From assembly GCA_024277285.1 (NCBI GenBank), contig JAJRVM010000362.1, positions 1-6,204 on the forward strand: a stretch of DNA of 6,204 nucleotides, read 5' to 3'. The stretch comes from Planctomycetota bacterium. GTDB lineage: Bacteria > Planctomycetota > Planctomycetia > Pirellulales > Pirellulaceae. The notes under the pieces were generated by a model. It did not search any database. It saw nothing but the letters and a program-made list of their open reading frames with translations, and was not told the DNA's origin. The translations under genes were made by a program, and so were the position numbers. This document shows, one piece after another, positions 1 through 5,184 of the stretch (the first letter of the stretch is position 1; every line of letters begins with the position of its first letter).

Positions 1-91
1 CCTTCTTTTTTTCTCTGCCCTGAGCATTCACGGGCGACGCCATCAAGGCCACCAACACAAACAGCACAACGATTCTCGATAGTTGTTTCAT
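1..91 (-). CDS. Secreted protein of unknown function, N-terminal 30 codons only (cut by window edge)
   Basis: The reverse strand reads an ATG at 89-91 and stays open to the left edge, giving 30 complete codons. The N-terminus is a classic Sec signal peptide: positive residues K2 and R6, a hydrophobic core at about residues 7-18 (IVVLFVLVALMA), and a probable signal peptidase I site after V21-N22-A23, before Q24. The mature protein begins QGREKKK, so it is strongly basic at its start. A GGAGG ribosome binding site (100-104 on the plus strand, read in reverse) lies 8 bases before the ATG and makes this start convincing. The gene is divergent from the ABC permease gene across 399 bases. The product should be exported to the periplasm or beyond. 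Nothing in these 30 residues identifies the family, so I give no function. Confidence 0.8.
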   Translation of the reverse strand, partial: MKQLSRIVVLFVLVALMASPVNAQGREKKK

Positions 92-99
92 CAAAGCTT

Positions 100-104
100 C
101 CTCC
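100..104 (-). promoter_or_regulatory. Shine-Dalgarno site of the left-edge secreted-protein gene
   Basis: The minus strand reads GGAGG followed by 8 bases and ATG. It is a near-consensus anti-16S match at a good distance. It is the main support for a gene of which only the beginning is visible. Confidence 0.75.
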
Positions 105-172
105 AATTACCAAACGGAACGAATACAACACACATCCAATGTTCTCGCCAATCAAACATTCACCGTCCACAG

Positions 173-178
173 AGTATA
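173..178 (-). promoter_or_regulatory. Candidate -10 box for the leftward secreted-protein gene
   Basis: The minus strand reads TATACT, five of six matches to the sigma-70 -10 consensus, about 80 bases before the ATG. No good -35 hexamer lies at 16-18 bases upstream, where the sequence is AT-rich (ATAATT). The call rests on one hexamer and is weak. Confidence 0.25.
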
Positions 179-250
179 GATGCTTGTGCAACTCGAATTA
201 TTGTGTTTTTCTTGCCTCTGCTGGACCGATCGCAGCGTTTTCCTGAGACA

Positions 251-308
251 CGGAGTGCCGTGGCACACTCTATTTCCTTCACGCCCGCGGAGTGCCGTGC
301 CACACTCT
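251..308. repeat. Two direct copies of a 21-bp partly palindromic repeat
   Basis: The copies at 251-271 and 288-308 both read CGGAGTGCCGTG, then one differing base (G in the first, C in the second), then CACACTCT. Copy starts are 37 bases apart. The first copy contains the perfect inverted repeat GTGCC-GT-GGCAC, extended to GAGTGCC/GGCACACTC with one bulged base. The second copy's single change breaks that dyad. Repeats of this style are, as I recall, scattered between planctomycete genes, but I cannot count copies elsewhere. They could be REP-like elements, binding sites, or relics of a mobile element. Confidence 0.7.
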
Positions 309-336
309 GCCCATGGGCTTAGCGGCCAAGTCGAAT

Positions 337-342
337 TATAAT
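337..342 (+). promoter_or_regulatory. Candidate -10 box (TATAAT) for the permease operon
   Basis: A perfect TATAAT lies 149 bases before the permease start. No clear TTGACA-like -35 lies at the right distance; the hexamers around 314-320 are TGGGCT/GGGCTT. The box sits between inverted arms GGCCAA (324-329) and TTGGCC (350-355), which could be an operator. If it is used, transcription begins near 349 and gives a leader of about 140 bases that includes the hairpin at 361-417. Confidence 0.35.
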
Positions 343-360
343 GAACCGTTTGGCCCTGAA

Positions 361-417
361 CCTGCTATAGGACATTAGCGCCGGCGCACGAGCCGGCACT
401 AGCTCACCACCAGCAGG
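361..417 (+). repeat. Nested inverted repeat / stem-loop in the operon leader
   Basis: The inner hairpin pairs TAGCGCCGGC (376-385) with GCCGGCACTA (392-401), ten positions with one C-A mismatch, around a six-base loop GCACGA. An outer 6-bp stem pairs CCTGCT (361-366) with AGCAGG (412-417). The purine-rich run AGGAGGGGGG follows immediately. There is no T-run, so it does not look like a finished intrinsic terminator. It may be a dispersed GC-rich hairpin element or a structured 5' leader. Confidence 0.5.
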
Positions 418-478
418 AGGGGGGCAACACTCGTTTGCTTCACTTATCTGACGCGCATGGCGTGGCCGGACCCAGGTC

Positions 479-482
479 GGAG
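479..482 (+). promoter_or_regulatory. Shine-Dalgarno site supporting the TTG start of the permease
   Basis: GGAG lies 8 bases before TTG at 491. The frame upstream is open only back to 452 (stop TGA at 449-451) and contains no ATG or GTG. TTG with this site is therefore the best start. Confidence 0.6.
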
Positions 483-490
483 AGCCTATT

Positions 491-2353
491 TTGATTGGAC
501 CCGTATTCGCTCGAGAAGCGGCTATCACGCCGCGCCGACCTCGTCATTTCCTGTATCGCACGCTGTACGTCACTGGACTGCTGCTGGTGATGTGCACAGC
601 CTGGCTCATCGTGACGGGCACGCAGGTCATCCTGAATGTGGGCGACATGGCCCATTTCGGGACAGTTTTGTTCCAGATTCTGGCCCTGCTCCAATTGGCG
701 TTGGTGGTATTCTTTGCGGCGATGGGTACGGCCAGCAACGTCTGCCAGGAAAAAGACCGGCGCACGTTAATTCTGTTACTGTTGACGCGGATGAGTAACG
801 TCGAGCTCGTATTGGGCAAACTGTTTGCCAGCTTGCTGAACATTTTCTTCATGCTCGCCGCCGCCTTGCCGGTCTTCATGCTCGTCACACTCTTTGGCGG
901 TGTCTCGTTCATGCAAGTCGCGCGCGTCCTTGGTGCGACACTGGCTGCCGGTCTGGTTGCTGGCAGTCTCGGTTCAACACTCGCATTGTGGCGTGAGAAG
1001 ACGTTCCAAACGTTGTCGATGACGGCCCTGGCACTCGTAATGTGGCTTGGCATCTGGGAGGCGGTCGCCCTGAGTTTGGGAGACACGCAGGTGTTGGGCC
1101 TGACGGGTCATGCGTGGGCAACGATGTTCAGTCCGTTTCGAGCGGTGTGGTCGGCGACGTATCCAGCCACGAGCGGCAGTGCATTACAGCAACTGTTGGC
1201 CGACGAAGTGACATGGTTCGTCGTCAATTCGGCGATCGCGGCAAGCCTATTGAATCTGGTGGCCATCGTTCGCGTCCGCGTGTGGAACCCGTCACGTGAA
1301 CTACGGCCCGGCCAGGCCGAGCGGGACGAGGCGGCGAGCATCTGGGGCGTCGAAAACGACTTGGCGGTCGAGGCAGCAGCCGACCGTTCGGCCGACGACG
1401 TGGCGCGCGATCGGCATGTCGACGCACGTGGCCGGCGACAAAAGAGTTCAAGCCGGCAGGTGTGGGACAATCCTATTTTGTGGCGCGAGGTCTGTACGTG
1501 GGCGTACGGTCGCAAGGTATTGATCATTCGGGTCGTCTACTTATTGTTGTTCGCCATGGCATGGGCCGCGATCCACTTGGCCGTACAGGCCGAGTTGGCA
1601 GCCGGGCCGCAAGACGAGTACGCGACGATTCTCCCTGCCGCGACCATGCCACTTGCCCTGTTCGGCTTGGTCAGTCTGGTGATTGTGAACGCGTTGGCGG
1701 TCACGTCGATCACGAACGAACGGGACGGACAATCGCTCGATCTGCTGTTGGTCACCGACCTTTCCTCACGCGAGTTCGTCTTGGGCAAGTTAGGGGGCGT
1801 CTTCTGGGTTACCAAAGAGATGGTATTGCTGCCGATGGCACTTTGTGTTTATCTATTCGCGCGCGGTGTCGTCGATTTCGAGAACCTCTGCTTCCTCGTG
1901 GGCGGGCTGGTAACGATGAACATTTTCGCCGCATCGCTGGGAGTCCACTGCGGCATGACTTACGCCAATTCGCGTAACGCGATTGGCGTCAGCCTTGGAA
2001 CCGTCTTCTTTTTGTTCCTGGGTGTTGCGGCGTGCATGTTCATGATGGTCAAGTTCAGCAGCAGTTTCCACAATCAGTTGCCACCGTTCCTCGCCGCGAT
2101 CCTGGGTGGCGGCGTGGGACTCTATGTCGCGTTGGGCATACGCAACCCGTCGCCGGCCATCACACTGGCATCGTTGACTTTGCCCTTTGCCACGTTCTTT
2201 GCGATCACCAGCTTCCTGTTGCGCAACCAGGAAATGACCGTATTTCTCGTGGTAGCCGTCGCGTACGGCTTTGCCACTGCTGCCATGCTCGTGCCGGCAG
2301 TCTACGAGTTCGACATTGCCATGGGGCGCACAAAATCCGCAGGCGATGAATGA
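491..2353 (+). CDS. ABC-2 type transporter permease, two fused homologous halves (620 aa)
   Basis: This is a polytopic inner-membrane permease of the ABC-2/NosY-like superfamily, expected to work with a separate ATP-binding subunit. It has an internal duplication. GPVFARE (3-9) is mirrored by NPILWRE (327-333). The cytoplasmic segment E-K-D-R-R-T-L...LVLGKL (87-111) is mirrored by E-R-D-G-Q-S-L...FVLGKL (410-434), so the offset is about 323 residues. About six membrane segments lie in the first half (roughly 25-47, 58-80, 108-135, 141-166, 170-192, 241-262). The second half has seven or eight from 341 to 606. A charged linker (about 263-326), rich in Asp, Arg and Glu, joins the halves. The start is TTG, as no ATG is available upstream and the N-terminus already fits the family. 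Substrate is unknown. No ATPase gene lies beside it in the window. It leads an operon with two CNNM genes, the first 24 bases downstream. Confidence 0.88.
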   Translation: MIGPVFAREAAITPRRPRHFLYRTLYVTGLLLVMCTAWLIVTGTQVILNVGDMAHFGTVLFQILALLQLALVVFFAAMGTASNVCQEKDRRTLILLLLTRMSNVELVLGKLFASLLNIFFMLAAALPVFMLVTLFGGVSFMQVARVLGATLAAGLVAGSLGSTLALWREKTFQTLSMTALALVMWLGIWEAVALSLGDTQVLGLTGHAWATMFSPFRAVWSATYPATSGSALQQLLADEVTWFVVNSAIAASLLNLVAIVRVRVWNPSRELRPGQAERDEAASIWGVENDLAVEAAADRSADDVARDRHVDARGRRQKSSSRQVWDNPILWREVCTWAYGRKVLIIRVVYLLLFAMAWAAIHLAVQAELAAGPQDEYATILPAATMPLALFGLVSLVIVNALAVTSITNERDGQSLDLLLVTDLSSREFVLGKLGGVFWVTKEMVLLPMALCVYLFARGVVDFENLCFLVGGLVTMNIFAASLGVHCGMTYANSRNAIGVSLGTVFFLFLGVAACMFMMVKFSSSFHNQLPPFLAAILGGGVGLYVALGIRNPSPAITLASLTLPFATFFAITSFLLRNQEMTVFLVVAVAYGFATAAMLVPAVYEFDIAMGRTKSAGDE

Positions 2354-2362
2354 GCTTTAGCA

Positions 2363-2367
2363 AAGGA
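2363..2367 (+). promoter_or_regulatory. Shine-Dalgarno site deciding the TTG start of the first CNNM gene
   Basis: AAGGA lies 10 bases before TTG at 2378. The ATG at 2371 is in another frame and closes after seven codons. The in-frame ATG at 2396 has no purine-rich site before it. TTG 2378 is therefore preferred, with ATG 2396 (six codons shorter) as the alternative. Confidence 0.5.
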
Positions 2368-2377
2368 TGGATGTCCG

Positions 2378-3643
2378 TTGCACGTACTGATTGAAATGTC
2401 GCCATGGCTCCTGATAATGGCGGTACTTATTGCCTGCTCGGCGTTTTTCTCCGGCAGTGAAGCGGCACTCTTCTATCTGCGTTGGGAAGACCGCCGCGCT
2501 CTGGCAGCGGGGACCCGGTCGCAGCGCATGGCGGCCAGGTTGCTGGACACCCCGCATCGCGTGCTGTCCGCCGTCCTGCTCTGGAACCTGGCCATCAACA
2601 TGACCTACTTCGGCATCTCGTCGATCGTTGCCTTGCGTTACCGTGACGTGGGCAACAGCTCTCACGCGGTCGCCTTCTCGGCCAGCGCCTTGTTGATGAT
2701 CATTTTTTTCAGCGAGATGTTGCCCAAGAGTATCGCCGTTTTGAGCGCTCGATGGTCCGCCGGGTTCGTCGCTCTGCCGTTGGCTGCTTTCGTCCGTGTG
2801 CTCGACCCCATCATGCCGACACTGCGTGTAATCAGCCTCCTTTCCCGCCGGCTGATCTGGCCACGTTTCGAGCCGGAGCCGTACATGGAAGTCAGTGACT
2901 TGGAACGTGCCATCGAACTATCGAGTACGGACGCCCCGCTGGTCGAACAGGAGCGGTCCACGCTGCGCAATATCGTCATGCTGTCCGACATTCGCGCTGA
3001 AGAGTGGATGCGCCCGCGCACCCAATTCGTCACCTTCCCGGCCCCCATCGCACTCGACGACTTGCAGGGAAGAATGCCCCCCAGCGGCTATCTGTTGATC
3101 ACGCAAGAAGACCACGAGATCATAACGGCCGCCATTAACCTGGGCGAGCTGGAGGATGTGCCTGCCGAAGCGTTGCAGCGCTGCGCCAAGCCGGTAGCCT
3201 GCGTGCCCTGGTGCGCTACCGTGGCCGACGTTCTCCAGCAATTGCGACAAACTCATCGCGAAGTCGCCGTCGTTGTGAACGAGTTTGGCGAGACGATTGG
3301 AATCCTGACGTTCGCCGATATCCTGGCGACCTTATTTCACGAGAATCCCAGCCGCACGGACCGGTTGCTGGACCGCGAACCGATCCAGGAAATCGGGCCC
3401 GGAGTATGGCACGTAACGGGCATGACCAGCTTGCGCCGATTGGCACGCCACTTTCACACGAAGCTGCCTCCCACCACCGATGTCACTGTGGGCGGAGTCA
3501 TCCAAGACCTGCTCCAGCGATTGGCCGAACCAGGCGATGAGGTCGACTGGGGCGAGTTCCACTTTCGCGTACTTCAAGCCCCGCATCGCGGACAAATGTT
3601 GATCGAAATGCGCTGCCTGCCACGACAGGAGCGATCGCCATGA
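2378..3643 (+). CDS. CNNM/CorC-family transporter: CNNM (DUF21), CBS pair and CorC_HlyC domain (421 aa)
   Basis: This has the full domain order of the CorC/CNNM family, which is linked to Mg2+ and other divalent cation transport and is often annotated as hemolysin-like. The membrane CNNM domain covers about residues 8-165. It shows SGSE (25-28), Asn70 and Asn74 in NLAIN, and SEMLPK (112-117), equivalent to the family GE-x-x-PK motif with Ser for the usual Gly. The helical linker and MRPRTQF entry follow at about 171-217. CBS1 (about 218-262) is degenerate. CBS2 (about 272-320) keeps VVVNEFGETIG and the nucleotide-type motif G308-x-x-T311-x-x-D314. The CorC_HlyC domain spans about 338-412, with TVGGVIQDLL and a PGDEVDWGEFHFRVL block. 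About 421 residues is normal for the family. The gene sits 24 bases after the permease and overlaps the next gene by 4 bases. The transported ion is inferred from the family only. Confidence 0.88.
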   Translation: MHVLIEMSPWLLIMAVLIACSAFFSGSEAALFYLRWEDRRALAAGTRSQRMAARLLDTPHRVLSAVLLWNLAINMTYFGISSIVALRYRDVGNSSHAVAFSASALLMIIFFSEMLPKSIAVLSARWSAGFVALPLAAFVRVLDPIMPTLRVISLLSRRLIWPRFEPEPYMEVSDLERAIELSSTDAPLVEQERSTLRNIVMLSDIRAEEWMRPRTQFVTFPAPIALDDLQGRMPPSGYLLITQEDHEIITAAINLGELEDVPAEALQRCAKPVACVPWCATVADVLQQLRQTHREVAVVVNEFGETIGILTFADILATLFHENPSRTDRLLDREPIQEIGPGVWHVTGMTSLRRLARHFHTKLPPTTDVTVGGVIQDLLQRLAEPGDEVDWGEFHFRVLQAPHRGQMLIEMRCLPRQERSP

Positions 3644-4602
3644 CCTGGCTTGCCTTCCTGCTGCTGGCCGTAGGCATTTTTCTGAGCGCTTTCTTCAGCG
3701 GTAGCGAGACGGGTTTCTACCGCGTCGCGCGAGTCCGCTTGCTGCTCGACGGACTGGCAGGTGACTCGGTTTCTCGCATGCTGTTGCGAATGACCAACCA
3801 TCCGGCACTATTTGTCGCCACAACGTTGATCGGCAACAACGTTGCCAACTACATTACGTCGATGGGGATCGTGCTGGCGGTCCACCTGATGTTCCACAAC
3901 GCGACGATCGCCGAAACACTCGCCCCCATGGCCTTGTCCCCTCTGGTATTCGTCTTTTGCGAACTGTTGCCCAAACAGCTTTTCTTCGGCGCTCCGAACC
4001 GTTTGCTGCGGCGTGCCGGCCCGCTATTGCTGCTCTGCACGATTCTCTTCGCACCCGTATCGCTGGTGCTTTGGGTCTTGGGCTGGTTGCTAGAGAAACT
4101 GCTAGGCCAGACTCCGCTGCGCGTCCGGTTGACGTTGGCCACCAAAGAACTGCAGCAGGTCCTGCGCGAAGGCGCAGAAGCAGGAATCTTGCACACTGCG
4201 CAAAGTGACCTGGCGCAACGCCTATTTGCGCACGCTTCCGACAGCATCGCCCAGTTCATGACGCCATTACAGCGGGTCGTATCGGTGCCAGTGGGCGCAA
4301 AATCGAGTGAGGCGTTGAACGTGGCGCGACGCACGCGGTCACCGGTCGTCCCGGTACACGGGCAACAGAAACGACACTTGGTCGGCTATGTCCGCATCAT
4401 CGATCTGAAGCTGGCCGCCACGCCGCATGTCGAGACGATGCGGCGCATGCCACGACTCGCACGCGATGAATCGCTCCTCGGAGCATTGGTTCAACTGCAA
4501 TCCGCCAAGGCCGATATCGGAGTGGTCGAGGACCGTAACGGCAACCCGCTCGGTCTGCTGTATGCCAAGCGGTTGACCGAAGTCCTATTTCAAGAAGCGT
4601 GA
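3640..4602 (+). CDS. CNNM plus CBS protein, short paralogue without CorC_HlyC domain (320 aa)
   Basis: This is a second CNNM-family membrane protein. SAFFSGSETGFY (16-27), IGNNVAN (64-70) and CELLPK (107-112) match the CNNM ion-site motifs, with Cys in place of the usual Gly before Glu108. Membrane segments lie at about 3-20, 55-82, 93-112 and 126-152. A CBS-like pair occupies about 205-318, but the protein then stops, so the C-terminal CorC_HlyC domain present in its neighbour is absent. The nucleotide-binding motif positions in both CBS repeats look lost (G249-x-x-R252-x-x-D255 and G305-x-x-Y308-x-x-R311). The start ATG overlaps the preceding stop as ATGA, and AGGAG at 3627-3631 lies 8 bases before it, which points to translational coupling. 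A heteromer with the upstream CNNM protein is likely but inferred. Confidence 0.87.
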   Translation: MTWLAFLLLAVGIFLSAFFSGSETGFYRVARVRLLLDGLAGDSVSRMLLRMTNHPALFVATTLIGNNVANYITSMGIVLAVHLMFHNATIAETLAPMALSPLVFVFCELLPKQLFFGAPNRLLRRAGPLLLLCTILFAPVSLVLWVLGWLLEKLLGQTPLRVRLTLATKELQQVLREGAEAGILHTAQSDLAQRLFAHASDSIAQFMTPLQRVVSVPVGAKSSEALNVARRTRSPVVPVHGQQKRHLVGYVRIIDLKLAATPHVETMRRMPRLARDESLLGALVQLQSAKADIGVVEDRNGNPLGLLYAKRLTEVLFQEA

Positions 4603-4632
4603 GCCCCATGCCAAGCTTCGGGCCGCTCGGCT

Positions 4633-4878
4633 TCAGTCGCGGTGGTAGCCCAACGACTGGAAGACCGAAAGCATTTCTTCGTACGTGATGAATCGCCTGC
4701 GGTGTTGTAACTTGTATTCATCGATGGCAACCGCCATCTCTCTGGCGTCGGGCGATAGCTCGCTGTGGCTGTTGGTGAATTGCCGTCTCTCGACACCGGG
4801 CGGTGTCGCCGTCGCAATGGGGTTGCGACGTTCAACAAACGGCTCTGCAGCTGAGGGAGGCGTGGATAGTTGCGTCAT
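4633..4878 (-). CDS. Conserved planctomycete-type small protein of unknown function (81 aa)
   Basis: This is a small, soluble, charged protein with no signal peptide or membrane segment. The first 25 residues are Pro/Ser/Thr/Ala-rich and probably disordered. They are followed by two ERR-type motifs (VERRNP at 15-20, VERRQF at 29-34). A helical C-terminal half (about 40-80) includes ELSPDAREMAVAIDEYKLQ and then RRRFITYEEMLSVFQSLGY. I recall small planctomycete hypothetical proteins with this C-terminus, but no assigned role. The start at 4878 is chosen because AAAGG (4885-4889, reverse strand) lies 6 bases before the ATG; a longer frame back to 4950 has no such support and reads as low-complexity Cys/Arg sequence. 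It converges on the CNNM operon with only 30 bases between stops. DNA or RNA binding is possible from its basic arginine run, but that is speculation. Confidence 0.8.
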   Translation of the reverse strand: MTQLSTPPSAAEPFVERRNPIATATPPGVERRQFTNSHSELSPDAREMAVAIDEYKLQHRRRFITYEEMLSVFQSLGYHRD

Positions 4879-4953
4879 CGTACACCTTTGAAAACAGAGA
4901 GTGGCTGACCGAAGAGCGCACGGCCGCCTGTAATGTGCACAGGGAGCCAAGAA

Positions 4954-4982
4954 AACGTAGACTGCAAACCGATGCGAGTCAA
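4954..4982 (-). promoter_or_regulatory. Candidate sigma-70 promoter of the 81-aa small-protein gene
   Basis: On the minus strand, TTGACT (4977-4982; five of six to the -35 consensus) is followed by exactly 17 bases and TACGTT (4954-4959; three of six to the -10 consensus, with the key T, A and final T kept). Transcription would begin near 4947 and give a leader of about 70 bases. The spacing is ideal but the -10 is weak. Confidence 0.4.
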
Positions 4983-4999
4983 ACAGGCAAATCGGTCCG

Positions 5000-5075
5000 C
5001 GCTCTTGATTCCTGGTTCTCCACGCTCTGAACCGTGCGCATCGGCATAACCGGCACTACCGGCGTCTCAAGAGCG
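5000..5075. repeat. Long-range 9-bp inverted repeat enclosing three 9-base units
   Basis: CGCTCTTGA (5000-5008) is the exact reverse complement of TCAAGAGCG (5067-5075). Between them, 5037-5063 reads CGCATCGGC, ATAACCGGC and ACTACCGGC, three consecutive 9-base units all ending in CGGC. A 9-bp match over a 58-base loop may be chance. The combination could fold as a structured 3' region of the TPR transcript. Confidence 0.3.
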
Positions 5076-5184
5076 GGCTGGCCTGAGATGACAGAAAATC
5101 GGACCTCCGTGGTAGAGCTGTTTATCCTTTTTTCTTTTGCCCGCCATGTTCTCTTGCCCTCCAAGGAGAACCACCAGTACGCCC

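Larger units (their letters stand above)
92..490. other. Divergent intergenic region with repeats and candidate promoters
   Basis: This 399-base stretch separates the leftward secreted-protein gene from the rightward permease operon. I find no convincing gene in it; the longest plus-strand reading frame (83-322) overlaps the signal-peptide gene and has no family character. It contains a leftward candidate -10 box at 173-178, a two-copy 21-bp repeat at 251-308, a palindrome GCCCATGGGC at 309-318, a TATAAT box at 337-342 inside inverted arms, and a nested hairpin at 361-417 followed by a purine-rich run. The half nearer the permease is much richer in repeats and palindromes than the half nearer the secreted-protein gene. 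Confidence 0.7.
4879..5184. other. Intergenic region between the small-protein gene and the TPR gene
   Basis: Both flanking genes point left, so this 306-base stretch is the 3' flank of the TPR gene and the 5' flank of the small-protein gene. It holds the candidate promoter at 4954-4982, a 9-bp inverted repeat (5000-5008 with 5067-5075), and three similar 9-base units at 5037-5063. A 6-bp stem (GTTCTC 5148-5153 with GAGAAC 5166-5171) lies just after the TPR stop. It is followed on the minus strand by an A-rich, not T-rich, run, so I do not call it a terminator. Short frames here (for example 4979-5188 minus) lack ribosome binding sites and family character. Confidence 0.6.

Noticed and set aside
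83..322. 79-codon plus-strand open frame in the left intergenic region
   Set aside because: It overlaps the well-supported signal-peptide gene and its ribosome binding site, and its end is encoded by the 21-bp repeats. It has no domain or composition typical of a protein.
544..1086. 180-codon minus-strand open frame inside the permease gene
   Set aside because: It is antisense to membrane segments of a well-supported gene and is explained by its codon bias. There is no ribosome binding site or family resemblance.
4603..4632. Bidirectional terminator between the convergent CNNM and small-protein genes
   Set aside because: The 30-base gap shows only a 4-bp AAGC/GCTT pairing and no T-run on either strand.
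4879..4950. Longer start (4950) for the small-protein gene
   Set aside because: The extra 24 codons read as Cys/Arg-rich sequence with no ribosome binding site and would overlap the -10 region of the candidate promoter, while ATG 4878 has AAAGG at 6 bases.
5148..5171. GTTCTC/GAGAAC stem as an intrinsic terminator of the TPR gene
   Set aside because: The stem is only 6 bp with a 12-base loop, and on the transcribed strand it is followed by an A-rich run instead of a T-run.
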